Shown piece after piece: positions 32,011-43,896 of a DNA stretch of 64,000 nt. Source of the DNA: Ligula intestinalis (taxonomy: Eukaryota > Platyhelminthes > Cestoda > Diphyllobothriidea > Diphyllobothriidae); the NCBI GenBank assembly GCA_036362985.1, contig JAYGXS010000005.1, positions 28,216,220 to 28,280,219 of the forward strand. Direction: 5' to 3'. The notes beneath the pieces are model-generated. The model searched no databases. It had not been told where the DNA came from and saw only the letters and a program-made list of their open reading frames with translations. Position 1 is the stretch's first letter, and each line of letters opens with the position of its first letter. The translations under genes and the position numbers were made by a program.

Positions 32011-33789
32011 GATTAATGCAAATTTTCATGTAAATGGCCTCAGCGTTGATGCCAAATATATAACGGGTGTTATAAGGGGGCAAATAGTTATGGTACTTTT
32101 AAATGAATGGAAGTGAGGGCATCAAGAGTATATACATAGAAAAGTGCAATCCCATTATTGAATAATCGACTACCTTGGGTCTCTGGATGCCCATTATAGG
32201 GACGAGACAAGAGCCAATGAAAGCAGCGGCAGAAACACGCTTCTGGGCTTTTAGCTAGTACCTGTGCTGTCAGTACGGTAAATTAAAACACAAATTTATA
32301 CTGCTGTCTTCCCGTCGGTGGCCTATGTAGCGACTGGCGCAGTTCAGTCCAAATATAAACAGTGAATTTCGGTCTGTGTGTATGGCCTTGAATGTACTAA
32401 TCTCTAATGAGAATAGAAATTACCTTCTGAGGAAATGAAATAGTTCAATTGTCAAAACCGGTATATCGATCAGAAAGCAAGTATGGAAAGCTGGGGGACA
32501 CACTGATGACTCGGAGCACCCACTTCCCTGTCAAGCAGTGGCACAATACTGGCTAGTATATATGATGTCTTCTATTGTTAATTTGAACAGTTAGGAAAGT
32601 TCTGCACAGCTGAGTTATTAGACCTCAACCAAGGCCGTCAGTTAAGCCATATTAAATTCAAATTTCCACAAAAAATGGGATTATAATCCCGGTTATCAGT
32701 AGCGGCTTCATGGGTCAGGTAGTTAAAGCCTTTTATATACTCATGCCTTGCTCCCTGTTGTGCGTGTAAGTTCGAACCCCACCGTTGCCGCCGAGTGTCT
32801 CCCAAAATGCTCTGATAAAAACCCTTGAATTATTTACTCTGCTTCTGATAGCGAACCATCTACAAAACCTACCAACCTGAATGAAAACAAAATACAAGTA
32901 TTGAAAGAACAACTAGGTAGGGCTACATTTAAGAGGTTTTCCGGTAAGTTGCAAATATTGTTTTGCATATTTTTCACACCAGTCTCCCAGTTTGTCATCA
33001 GACGTCACCTCGCGAGAAAATTTAAGCCGCACCGCACATGACATGCTATCTTTACCGTCAGAGCAACGGTTTCTTTTAAACAAGAAAACTCTTGGCAGGA
33101 TTCCGATAGTATGTTGCACAAATATCATAAAATGAATTCTGCTTGAATTCTATTGTAGTCAGTTTGTGCGCTACGTCAGCCTTTTACTGCAGAAAAACAT
33201 CCAGATATAAGAGTATTTGTAAAGTTCACTTTTACAGTTTTAAATTTATGTCTTTGTTGCCTGTTTAAGGTTGCTTCCTTCATTGAAATTGATTGTCGAA
33301 CCCACAAAGTTTCTTCCTTGTGTAGCACAGACTGTCGTTTACATAGCATCAAATACTTCACTGCAAACAAACGAAATGACTAGATTCTCTATGTAATGGT
33401 CATTTGGAGGCTTAAGGGCAGTGCCATTAAGGACTCTATTTATGTGCGTTAGTCAATACGGATTTGCTAAACTTTTTGATCTGCTTGAAACAAGACACCC
33501 CGCAAAGAGAAAACGCTTTTGCCGCTCAAGGCATATTGCTATGGAAGGAATTTTGACCACAAAGTACTGGCGGCAAGTAATAATGTTGTGGGCAATTATT
33601 ATTTTCCAAAGGTTCACAAGTACCCCTTTTTTAAACCAAAAATTTAATCAGTCCTTATCAAATCGTTTCTCAGCGAGTTCTTCGGTTAAAATACGACCTG
33701 GATGAAGAAGAACATTAATGTTTCATGCGCATGCATTAGCTTCTAACCGGCAAACTTGGGTACAGTAGACTTCATAAGATACCACATCG
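32011..33789. other. Unassigned, apart from the tRNA-like repeat at 32.7 kb
   Basis: Two minus-strand frames (32,913-33,128 and 33,176-33,370) have no recognised motif. I see no other gene. Confidence 0.35.
32701..32805 (+). repeat. tRNA-derived SINE-like sequence
   Basis: Box-A-like TGGGTCAGGTAGTTAAAGC at 32,710 and box-B-like AGTTCGAACCCCACC at 32,769, spaced about 40 nt apart, without a foldable tRNA cloverleaf. This suggests a SINE with an internal Pol III promoter; no second copy was confirmed in the window. Confidence 0.4.
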
Positions 33790-34115
33790 AACAGGCACTG
33801 AGTTTTTGAAGCTTCTTTCTAACTTTTACGAGACCAGCACAACGGACTTCAGCCTAGCATTTAAGACAGTCTAGTCACAGTCTAGTTCTCTGGTGCAGTC
33901 ATTCACATAAATTAGGGACAGTAGTGCTCCTAAAGCAGGACCGTAGGGGACGCCACTTTCAATTTTTTGTGCTCTAGAGAACAGGAACCCTTTTAGTTCA
34001 TAGTATGGACAGTCGGACGCAACATGGACTTCCACACAAAGATCTATGATTTTAAGGATGGCCGTTGCGGCAACAAAAGGTATGATGTAAATTCTTTTGA
34101 AAAGAATGCCCTATC
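33790..34115 (-). pseudogene. Non-LTR RT core fragment
   Basis: On minus, IESGVPYGPALGALLSLIYV followed by NDCTRELDC matches the [20 protein letters not shown] block of CR1-like RT, as in the elements at 1.4 and 34.8 kb. Upstream text (KRAF, then a leucine-rich stretch) fits the preceding KKAFDSVPH region in degraded form. The downstream FADD box is lost. Confidence 0.6.
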
Positions 34116-34160
34116 GGTTTAGGCGAAATGATAATCCCTTACAACATCCTGTTAGCTTGT

Positions 34161-34463
34161 TCAGCTGGTGGTATAAACATTCTTAAATATCGTAAACAGG
34201 TATACCATTAAACGGTTATATCTGCCATAGCAGGGGTTGAGTTTGTGAATTTTAGGCAGTCTACTGATCTTACTGATAGTTCGTTCGGGATAGTTTAAGG
34301 GTTTGGCAAGTCTTTTTGAAACTGACCTCCTCCATCTAAGGTGCTTTAGCGTTAAGTGAATGGACGGGAGCCTTGATTTGGTAAGCGCAATAGATGGATA
34401 TATACAGGCTAATCTGTTTACTAACAGTGACAATATCCTTTTATTGCAGTCTATTTTGTTCAC
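34161..34463 (-). pseudogene. Possible Penelope RT fragment (LPKIHK motif)
   Basis: A 100-codon minus frame containing ISRLPKIHKLN. The P-K-I-H-K signature is typical of the N-terminal part of Penelope RT (YGLPKIHKP), but the sequence on either side does not clearly continue that domain. Confidence 0.35.
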
Positions 34464-34664
34464 AATCGAATTCAGTTTCTAGCACTCCGCTGGGATTATT
34501 TAATGAATGTGAGATTTGGGAGCTGAATGGATCTTATTTCTGTGCCTAAAAATACTCGAAATGACCTCAAGGTATGTGAACACTTCTTAAGAGCATAAAT
34601 GCTTTTCAGAAATGGTAGTTGGTTTTATATTTAAAATGTGTCTCTTTTCAGTCATTCGAGTTCG

Positions 34665-34760
34665 AAGACGCCAACGGTCACTTCAAGTCAAATTTATTAA
34701 AGGTAATATAGGCAAACGCCTTTGAACTCCCTCTTGGTACATAGGATTTAAGAAATGCAT
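34665..34760 (-). repeat. Inverted CR1-like 3' end
   Basis: On minus: GTTCAAAGGCGTTTGCCTAT, then ACCTTTAATAAATTTGACTT and GAAGTGACC. This is the same hairpin (AGGC/GCCT), AATAAA and GTGACTTRAA tail as at 5.5 kb. It is the 3' terminus of a minus-strand CR1-like copy of which little else remains, abutting the 5' edge of the plus-strand element at 34.84 kb. Confidence 0.6.
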
Positions 34761-35028
34761 CGGCAAAGCCGAACATTCTAAAGAAGTCGTTGACAAATTT
34801 CAGACGACTACTCACTTGTTTCAAGTAATACACTCACACTCAGTTTACACGAGTCAGCAGTGTAACTGAGGAAGAAGAGCAGACAGTGAAAAATCTCCTA
34901 AGGCTGGCTCATAATTCAAAACGATCGTCAATGATCACTTCTCATGAGTGCCAAGAAAACTGCATGAGGCAAAACAAAATGTGCTGCTGCCTTGAATTTA
35001 ACAATTTCTTACCGTTTTCGTTTGTTGG

Positions 35029-37383
35029 GTGCCTGTCAGATTTCGAGAATATATCTACCAACTACTTCAGTTTTCTTTGGACGAATATCTCATTCAACAC
35101 ATAGACTTCACAACCCGACTGCGAGAAGGCCAAAGATCAAATTGTCTAGATCTCGTTTTTAGTAAAGAAGAGGGGATCATAAGGGAAGTGAACTCACAAC
35201 CACCACTTGGGTTAAGCGACCACGTTGCTTTTACCTGCGTGTGTTACCTATTGTCTCCAAAATTGCCAATTAAGAGGCGCAGAAATATTTGGAAAGCCGA
35301 TTTTGAAGAAATGAGACGTACCGCATCCGCAGAAAACTGGTTACCCAGTACGAACGATACAAATGAATTATGGCAGCATATCCAGGGGACTGTAGAGCGC
35401 TTAATTGAAGTCCATTGCCCAATAAAAGTAATAAGACCATGTGCCAGACCTCGATATGTCAACCAGCCGATAAAAAGGGCCATGAAGAACAAACAAAGGT
35501 TGTGGAAAAAATACGAGCATCTTCAAGATTCAACATCACTTGCCGAATATAAAGCGCAACGAAATATATGCCGTAAGGAAATACGAAATTCTAGAACTGC
35601 CTTTGAGCATCAACTTACAACACAAGCCACAATATGGCCAAAGAAGTTTTATGGATACATCCGCAGTCAAAGGAAGCACCGGGACGACATTGCAACTCTA
35701 AGGGATAACCTCGGGAACGTAGTAACGGAAGGACCGCGGAAAGTAGAGTTACTGTCAGAGTTTTTCAGATCGGCGTTTACGATGGAATCCCCCGACGATA
35801 ATTCGGGAGTAGAAGTGGGCGAAGGTACAGCCGTTATTGAAACTGTTACCTTTTCTGTCGCAGACGTAAGACATGTCCTCAGTCACATCAAACCAGACAA
35901 GTCTCCTGGACCGGATACGATCCCTGGACTGATACTTAAAGAACTGTCGACCGAGCTAGCGGTGCCTCTTTCAATTCTGTTCGAGCTTTCCATGCGAACA
36001 GGGGACTTGCCTTTGCAATGGAAGACGGCCAACATCGTACCGTTATAGAAGGGAGGTAGCAAGATGTCTACAAACGGCTTTCGGCCCATATGCTTGACTT
36101 GCCTTTCCTGCAAAATGATGAAGGTCCTTGTGAAGCAGGCCATACTAACATTTTGCGATGAAAGTGACATCATACAAATTTTTCAACATGGCTTTCGGCA
36201 AGGGCGCTCCTGCGTTTCAAATTTACTGACTTCAATTGAGGCCTGGACAAGTGCTTTAGAAGAGGGCTTCGAAGTGGACGTAGTGTACATCGATTTCCGC
36301 AAAGCCTTTGACAGCGTGCCCCATCAACGCCTTTTGCACAAACTGAGCGTTCTTGGCATCAAGGGAAAAATTTTGGACTGGATCAGGTCATTTTTAGTCG
36401 GTCGAAAACAACGCGTTTGCATCGGGGAGGATAACTCGGACTGGGTTGACGTAGTTAGTGGGGTTCCTCAAGGCTCCGTTCTCGGTCCTCTACTCTTCAT
36501 TCTCTATGTAAATGACAGCCTTCAAGAACTGGACTGCGGTAAAATCATGTTCTCCGATGACGTTAAACTCTGGCAGGTCATTAAGCGCCCAAGCGACCGA
36601 GATGCTCTGCAAAATAATCTTTGCAAACTGCAGACGTGGTCTGAGAGATGGCTGCTGGATTTCAATGTGCAAAAGTGTGCCGTCCTCCACCTGCGTCCAA
36701 CAAACTACCCTATCCCCCAGAGCAGCAGGACATATTACTTGAAAAACATCCAAATTCCCGTAGCATCTACGCAAAAAGACCTCGGCATTTGGATACAGAG
36801 TAATCTGAAGCCCTCATTACAGTCTGTCAAAGCTGCAAATAAAGCCACGGGAGTGCTGCACGCTATCAAAAGGGCGTTTCTAGCCTTCGATGAAGATCTC
36901 TTTGGCAGAGTGTACGGCACATTTGTTCGACCACACCTAGAGTATGGCATACAGGCGTGGCGGCCATGGCTAGCAAAGGACACAGCATGTCTGGAGAAAG
37001 TGCAGCGTCGGGCAACAAAGCTAGTAAGAGGTCTAAAAAACCACACTTACATAGATAGAATGGCATGCCTTAATTTATTCCCTCTGCGTTACAGGCAACA
37101 AAGAGGGGATCTTATCCTAGTTTACAAGATAATAAACGGTCTTGAGAAAGGATTACGCTTCGAAGACATGTTTCAGTGGCACCTCTCGCCTCATCTCCGT
37201 GGGCACACAATGAAGCTGCGCACGAAAATGTCCAAGCTAAACCTCCGCTCTGAATTCTTCACGCAACGTGTCATACAACAGTGGAACAACCTTCCACAGT
37301 CAGTCGTGGAGGCAACTTCCCTTCAAATGTACAAACAACGCTTGGATAATTACATGCGTCCCCTCTCCTCTCTCCAAGTCTGA
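35029..37383 (+). pseudogene. CR1 ORF2 with one in-frame nonsense codon
   Basis: Endonuclease end plus RT. The frame runs LREGQRSNCLDLVFSKEEG, GLSDHVAF, KSPGPDTIPGLILKEL, ANIVPL, then TAG at 36,046-36,048 where the 1.4-kb element has a tyrosine codon (PIYKGG), then KGGSKMSTNGFRPICLT in the same frame. It continues with [48 protein letters not shown] (catalytic Asp pair kept, Ala to Ser before it) and the C-terminal VRPHLEYGIQAW block, ending at TGA 37,381-37,383. Apart from the 5' truncation and the damaged GDFN region, the single TAG is the only lesion I can see. Confidence 0.88.
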
Positions 37384-37484
37384 ACTCTAAAAACCAGACA
37401 TATATTGTAAAAAACAATGCTACTCTCCTCCCTCCAAGTCTGACCTCTAAAAAAACCAGACATATATTGTAAAAAACAATGCTA
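37363..37484 (+). repeat. 60-bp tandem duplication spanning the CR1 stop codon
   Basis: 37,363-37,422 and 37,423-37,484 share CTCCAAGTCTGA (stop codon included) and ACCAGACATATATTGTAAAA plus ACAATGCTACT. The second copy is 2 nt longer in an A-run. No coding change results because the stop is in the first copy. Confidence 0.85.
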
Positions 37485-37596
37485 CTCACTGTTTGCCAAT
37501 ACTATGTTAGTAGTGGTGAATTTACACATGCTTAATAGGGTTTTCAAAGGCATTGCCTATTATCCTCACCAAATAAACTGAAACTGAAACTGAAAC

Positions 37597-39713
37597 CTAG
37601 TAGCCACAGAGGAATTTTTTCCACACCGAAAGCAAAAGCCTATATCAGTCAAGCCACAAGCATCTAGTTTTCTTCAAAATTATTCACAAATTACACCCCT
37701 TCCATCACAAAACGTATACTTAGGTTACTTCGTTTTTAAGCTGAAAATTAGCCATTACCAACACAATTTTCGACACATTTTGCAACACTTTATCAGGGAA
37801 TTTGTTGTCTTTAGCTTATATAATTTCAGCTTTGCCAGCAACTGATGGTTCATTGAAGATTGTTTCTCGCTTGGTATACCCCTTCTTTACTTAAATTACA
37901 GCACTTTGCCTGATCCAGTTTCAACTTAATTTTGGTAAAAAGTGCTAACAGCATCTGGTAGTACGGGGTAGTTGGAGCAGCGTCTTGTCTGCAAAGTGCT
38001 GCGAAGTGCTGCGAACTTTACGGCCTTTCTTAGCCAAACCTTTATTTTAAAGTAAATTTTTAGCACCTGTAAAAAGTCCTTTAGTAAGCGCCGCTCCAGT
38101 GGTGCAGAAAAACAGAAGGCCACTATCGTGTAAAGTCAGAGGACCTCAGGCATAGCTTTTGAACAATAGCCATGTAGACCGTTTTAGTGTTCCAAAGTGA
38201 GAAAAAACGATAAAACTATTGTGAAAATTGCTGAAAATTGTCACTGCTACAAAATCTTCAAAATATGCGTATTTCTAAAGATTTGGAGACGAAAAAACTG
38301 CACGTAGAGAGCTTAGTAGATTAGTTTTCTGAAATGCAAGGCAAATTTCTCCATTGACTAAAAAGCAGTGGAATGCTGTGTTTCATACAACTTTTTTATG
38401 TCTAGGGTACTAATATTATACAGGGCACAAAAATCCGGAGTAACGGCAGTAAATAGCTAAACAGAAATTGAAATTAAGCTTTTGGACATGATGAAAGCTG
38501 ACCTCATTTGCTTTTTACATATGTACTGAAGTAATTTTCTATTTAGCAGGTTGGACGTTAACACCCCAAAAGAGTAGGATAGCCACTATCGATGTCTCTT
38601 GGATTGTTTTACACCCTAATATTATTTAAGCAAGTCTATCAAGATGTGCTTTCTCCCTGTTAGTCAGCCCAGCACTTTCGGAACAGGAGAAACCTAAGCT
38701 TTGGTAGGGTAGAGATATTTATAGGTTAATCTGTAAAATAAGCATAATAAAATCATTTCAGTATACGTCGCTTTGTTTGAAATCGCATTTTATTTCTCAA
38801 TTTACGCAGATGACTTAATTCGTGCATGACTGAAGTATCTGAATGGTTCTTCTTTTCTCACAGTAAAGTAGCAATTATATCTGCATCATCTCCTCGTTCT
38901 TCCATAGTCAATTTCAAACACCTATTTGATCGTTTCAACAAGAGATTCCTATAATTGCCAAGGTAATTTACTACTGCAAAATTGCATGTGCTGCTCACCC
39001 CAAACTTAAAATGCTTCATTGCGTTTGTTTAGAAGATTAAGGTTAGTCATAGGCTATTGACATTTTGTCAGATTTTGCAAATATATACGAGGCAGTCGTA
39101 GGGTAACTGTTGTCCACGCCAAACAGTCATTTTTCATCTGAATTATCGACTCGAGGGCTCATTTCGCCGGAGAATCGAATGAATGCGGAGAAAATTTCTT
39201 TCTTTTTGCTGCTTAGAAGAAAGTTAAAGTTTCTGAATCAGGTGATAAGCCTCGATTCTCTACGCACCTTGCATGCTTTGGTCCTAATCCTATGTTATCT
39301 TATAACTGAGGCTCACGGTTACAAAAATTGTCACACATTGTGATCTCGGGACAACATTCCTGTTGTTGCCCAAACATGTAAACTGTAAGCAGATAAATAA
39401 AACGATTAACCCCTAATTGCTATGGCAAGGATCAACGACGGACATAATTACCCTCCCTCTCTCTTCCTCGCATGATCGACTGATGCCCTATGCTTTGTCT
39501 CCTTTTAATTACGCTTGACAGGTTTCCACTGTAGTCTTTATTGCCTTACATCGATATCTACTTCCCCTATTCTCTTCCTCCTCACCATATGCACAGGCAT
39601 ATATGACTAGCAGATCGTACTTTATTTACCTTTCAGCTTTCTGAGCCCATAATTATTTAGACAGTTTATTTTATGGCGACGGAGAAGATACGGCTGCTGG
39701 GGACAAGACTTTT
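37597..39713. repeat. Diverged repeat, partner of 39.95-40.83 kb; otherwise no gene
   Basis: Blocks at 37,600-38,400 recur in order at 39,950-40,830: AGTAGCCAC-GAG, AAAAGCAAAAGC, GTAGTTGGAGCA, TACAAAGTGCTGC/TGCAAAGTGCTGC, AAATTGCTGAAAA, TCAAAATATGCG. Divergence is high, so the duplication is old. The remaining sequence shows no gene. Confidence 0.5.
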
Positions 39714-39761
39714 ATTCGCTTGACGTTTTGCAGACCCTCATGCATTCTTTACCAATCGAAT
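39714..39761 (-). ncRNA. Decayed hammerhead-like motif (class 2)
   Basis: On minus: ATTCG, decayed core, a stem-loop II region, AAAAC, GTC, AAG, CGAATAAAAGTCTTG. The outer stem I is ATTCG/CGAAT here against TTGG/CCAA in the 28.9- and 29.2-kb copies, a compensated difference. The CTGATGA box is not recognisable. Probably inactive. Confidence 0.4.
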
Positions 39762-42700
39762 TATCATAAATAATAGTAATTTATTGTACCTTATCAATAA
39801 TGACCGTGTGCAGTGGAATAAGATTTTATGAAATTCAATGACTCACTAAATCCTGCTTTTAACTTATTCAAAACTGCTGTGTCAGTATTTTCTTTTGTAT
39901 ATTTATGCTTATCGAATGTTTGTCGGATATCTAAAATATCTACCAAGTAGCCACGGAGCAACCTTTTGCCTTGCCAAAAGCAAAAGCTGTGAACAGGTAC
40001 ACGCCCAATATTATTTGCAATCGTACGGCTTTAATATTGTATAGTTTTCTTTGCACGCTTTCTTGTAAATAGAGAATACCAGACGAATTTAAATTAAAGG
40101 GGAAGCGAACGCTTACATACCAGATTCAGTATGACAACCTTTCCTCAAAAGCTAGTTTATTCATTCCAAGCTAGTCATTTAGCTTTTGGGGAGTATGCAT
40201 AGATTGCCTATTGTCAAGTTTGAAAAGTAGTCACCAAAATGTTACATAGAACATGAAAAAGTTTTCACTTTCTAACACTGCATCACAGAAATAGGCTATT
40301 TGTAGTTTACAAAATTTCAGCTTGGCCAAAAAGATTAATTCTACAACGCTTGTTATTTTACGCAGTATATTAATTTAATTTAATCAAAAGAGTACACGTG
40401 ATTGAGCTTCCACGCTACTTCGGTAAAATCTGCCATCAGAATATCCCAAAAAACTGTAGTTGGAGCAATGTTCTAACCTACAAAGTGCTGCTAACGTTAC
40501 AACCTTTTATAGTCCGGCAGTATCTCTGGATGAGGAATGCGTTGTTCGCTTTCATAAAGTCATTCAGTTGGGTTTGCTCATGTGGTGCACGAAATCGCGA
40601 CGCAGTATTCGGAAGAATTCAGCATTCAACTTTAAGCCATAAAAAATAAACCTTTCGAGTTTTCTCAACTGGGGAAACACAAAAAGATTTTTATGCAAAT
40701 TGCTGAAAAATATCGCTACTAAAAACAAGTCAAAATATGCGCATCTGTAACAAATTTATAGAGCTGCGTAGTAATTTTTTTCAAAAGCTAGTCAATTTTC
40801 TCATTTGCATAAGCCTTCATGGAACCCAGTATTTAATAATTGCAATTTCGTGAGTTTCAGTGACATAATGAGATACGCGGCAGAACATGACATCCAGTAA
40901 AACAACTGAAAGTGGCTACAAATAGGTTTAATTGCAAATGATGGACAGAATCAAGACCAATCCCCGCCGGTAATCTCAAAAGTATGAAACAGGTATTGAA
41001 GACGAGAGCTTCACAGTCCTCACCTCATGGCCGCCAAAGAATCTTCAGTCTTAAATTTTACCATATCCTTTATTTATTGAACACTCTCAGAAGGACGTAG
41101 GAATGGAAGCTTGGCCCACTTTACTTGAATGTGCATTGGTTTCTTAATAGGTTCACGTCTGTGTGTACATTCTGGGCTGACTACATTGAAGAATGACAGC
41201 TATGAAATATAAGTCAACAGTAAGAGTTTTTAAGCACAAGTATTTATTTGCTTGCAGGCTTCGGTAGCTAATAACCTGCCTGCTTAAGATGGGACATTCC
41301 ATTAAACTTCTAACAGTGGGTTGTATATTTCCTCCGTGAGTTTAATTCCTGTTTCTAGTTCCTATAGCCATCAAAATGATGAGGATTTGTTTTCCATAGC
41401 GAATTGACCGAAAGACACATCAATGTCTTAAAATTAAAAATGAAGAAATCGACGCTCAAACATTCATTAGATTAAAATAATAGATTAAACCCTTAACACC
41501 CGAATTCCACTAAAACAAGTTTTGAAAGGTCGAATTCATAGTATATCAAACCCAAACCAACGGAGAGGTTGTCAAGCACTGATAAGCAAAATCAAATTTG
41601 AGCACCTGTGAATTAAGTTGATAAGCGAAATTTAGTTTCGATGAATGTCTGCACAGTTACTGACCCGTCGTACTAAATGTTAGCCGATGTTCTGAACTAC
41701 GTTTTAAATTAGGAAACGTATCCTTAGAGCAGAGCAGGGGAAAAGTTTCCGCGCTCTTTTAAGGAAAACTCTCCTCCCTTATTTACTGCACCGAATTATG
41801 TGGGACGACATTTATTGAGCTTCATATCTCGAGTGAAAGACCTTTGCCCATTCCGTTACTACATATAAGAACTTATTTACCTCCAAAATATTTGCCGTTG
41901 TCATCTACTGAATTGTCATGTTGACCAAAAAGTTTCCTGTAATTTTGTCCTTTTCCAACGAAAGCAACGCCTTCCAATTTTATCAGTCAGTGTGTGGCCA
42001 TTTTTTTAGTTTAACACGAGTGGCAGTTCAAAAGGTTAACCCCTATTTTCTTACGTTCATTTGGTAGATCGGATATTATGCACGTGACCTCCTTTTCTGG
42101 TCCTTTGATTTCGTTAAGTGAATCCTCCAAGATGAGCAGGTATGAGCCTTTTGTGAGGAGTTATGCGACTATTTTTTTATAAAGAAAGCATTTTTATGAA
42201 CCTTTAATGATTTAGTACGCCCGACGAGCACGTGTAAATGAGAGTCCACTTTGAGGCTTTTAAGAAAAACAAATAATGAATATCGTAAAGAGAGTATTAT
42301 CGAAATATTTAAAGTGTAACATGCCTAAACTAATTTTTTTAAACTTGGAAACGCTTTTGCCGCAATGCAAATACCTAAGATCTTAAATTAATTGATTAAA
42401 AATGTTATCTGGTCCAGTTATAGTACAAATATCGTCCTGCTAATTAAGAATTGTCACGGAACACTGACTAGCTTTGGGCAAGCTTTTTAAATTTCAAATC
42501 GAAATTGAGTAAGAAGCCCTTCCAAAGAGTCAGTGCTTCGCAAAGATAATGCATATTTTTTAATGTACTTCATGTTGGCGATACAATCGACGTCTGTTAA
42601 GGCATACTGGTAAATCTAGAGTTCTACTATACATAGGATCATAGTGCTTTTGTCCTTAACAGGCAACCACAAAACTCGGGAGGTTGTATGGATAGTTTAT

Positions 42701-43059
42701 GGCAAGGCCCGTGAACCGAATACTTTTGAAGTTTTACAGTTTTATGCCGCATCTGTGTTTTTGCGTCAAATTGTGAATTAAAAGGAATGTAGAATTTTGG
42801 ATCAAACGCATTAGGCGGTAGCACATACATCCACCGTCTTCCATTAAGGGCATATGAGTGTTATTTGACTGCATGAAAATGACGAAGAATAAACTAAAGC
42901 AATCTAATTACTTCGATTCCATGAGATTTTTGTCGATACTTATGGAAATGGCAAAATGAATTATGGCGTAAACGAGATCGTGTGTGAGGACAGTAAATTT
43001 CTTAATATGAATAGGCATAAGTACCTTGTTGTCATTAAAGTTTCTTTTCCTGGTGAACA
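39762..43059. other. No gene; contains the second copy of the 37.6-kb repeat
   Basis: 39,950-40,830 is the partner of the repeat described at 37.6 kb. The rest is AT-rich with short frames only. Confidence 0.4.
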
Positions 43060-43388
43060 TTTGAAGACTGCATAAACAACAAAATTTAATGGATCCATAA
43101 ATTTCCAGAAGGCCCTTCAGTCGCCACCTTTCGTTGCATAACGGGAGTGAACATCGGAGAAAATACACAACTGAATTCATACAGAAAAAATCGATAAAAT
43201 ACGGCAAGGTCACTTTACATGGCCAAGAGGCATTCGATAAAGCAGAAATTTAAACGCTGTAAACATCAAAAAACTGGAGAAAAATCGTCTAGGCTAAAAT
43301 GGAAGAACATTTGGGGAGAGGAATGTGTAAACAAGGGCCAGTGTGACCAAGTTAGAGTTAGGTTCAATACATGCTCCAATTGTTTACA

Positions 43389-43637
43389 TCAGTCGGGTTT
43401 AAACCGCCTTATGTAGGCTGCCTCCAGGTAGCGTAAGGTGCGAGTTGTTTGTGCTTGAAAAAGTACTCGTAAGGAGGTTTTAGGGTCCACGGAATGGCCC
43501 GTATCAAGCAGGTGTTCAGTGATTGATGAGCGCAGAGTTCGTTTTTCTTGCTGGAACAACCAGCTAGGTAAGTGTTCCTTTGCTCTGGTGGCCAATTGTC
43601 TTTGCGTTTGCCCTATGTACTTGCATACGCAAGTGCA
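43389..43637 (-). pseudogene. GIY-YIG domain, left palindrome arm
   Basis: On minus, starting at the gap: CTCVCKYIGQTQRQLATRAK, EHLPSWLFQQEKRTLRSSI, EHLLDTGHSVDP, RYLEAAYIRRFKPD, stop. The YIG, R, E-H and H residues of the Penelope GIY-YIG fold are intact. The first GIY tyrosine would lie in or beyond the gap. No RT is present, so it is an orphan 3' part with no sign of decay in what is visible. Confidence 0.8.
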
Positions 43638-43647
43638 NNNNNNNNNN
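43638..43647. other. Assembly gap (10 N)
   Basis: Run of exactly ten Ns at the palindrome centre; true gap length unknown. Confidence 0.99.
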
Positions 43648-43896
43648 TGCACTTGCGTATGCAAGTACATAGGGCAAACGCAAAGACAATTGGCCACCAG
43701 AGCAAAGGAACACTTACCTAGCTGGTTGTTCCAGCAAGAAAAACGAACTCTGCGCTCATCAATCACTGAACACCTGCTTGATACGGGCCATTCCGTGGAC
43801 CCTAAAACCTCCTTACGAGTACTTTTTCAAGCACAAACAACTCGCACCTTACGCTACCTGGAGGCAGCCTACATAAGGCGGTTTAAACCCGACTGA
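43648..43896 (+). pseudogene. GIY-YIG domain, right palindrome arm
   Basis: Same protein as the left arm, now on +, ending RRFKPD at 43,896. Both copies point away from the gap, so their missing 5' parts face each other. Confidence 0.8.

Larger units (their letters stand above)
34840..37596 (+). mobile_element. CR1-like non-LTR retrotransposon, 5' truncated
   Basis: Related to the 1.4-kb element but clearly a different subfamily. It begins inside the endonuclease domain (EEEEQTVKNLLRLAHNSK at about 34,865), passes a scrambled stretch where GDFN should be, and is then open to the end of ORF2. The 3' end has a small AGGC/GCCT hairpin (about 37,548-37,558), AAATAAA and an ACTGAA tandem tail ending near 37,596. 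Confidence 0.85.
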
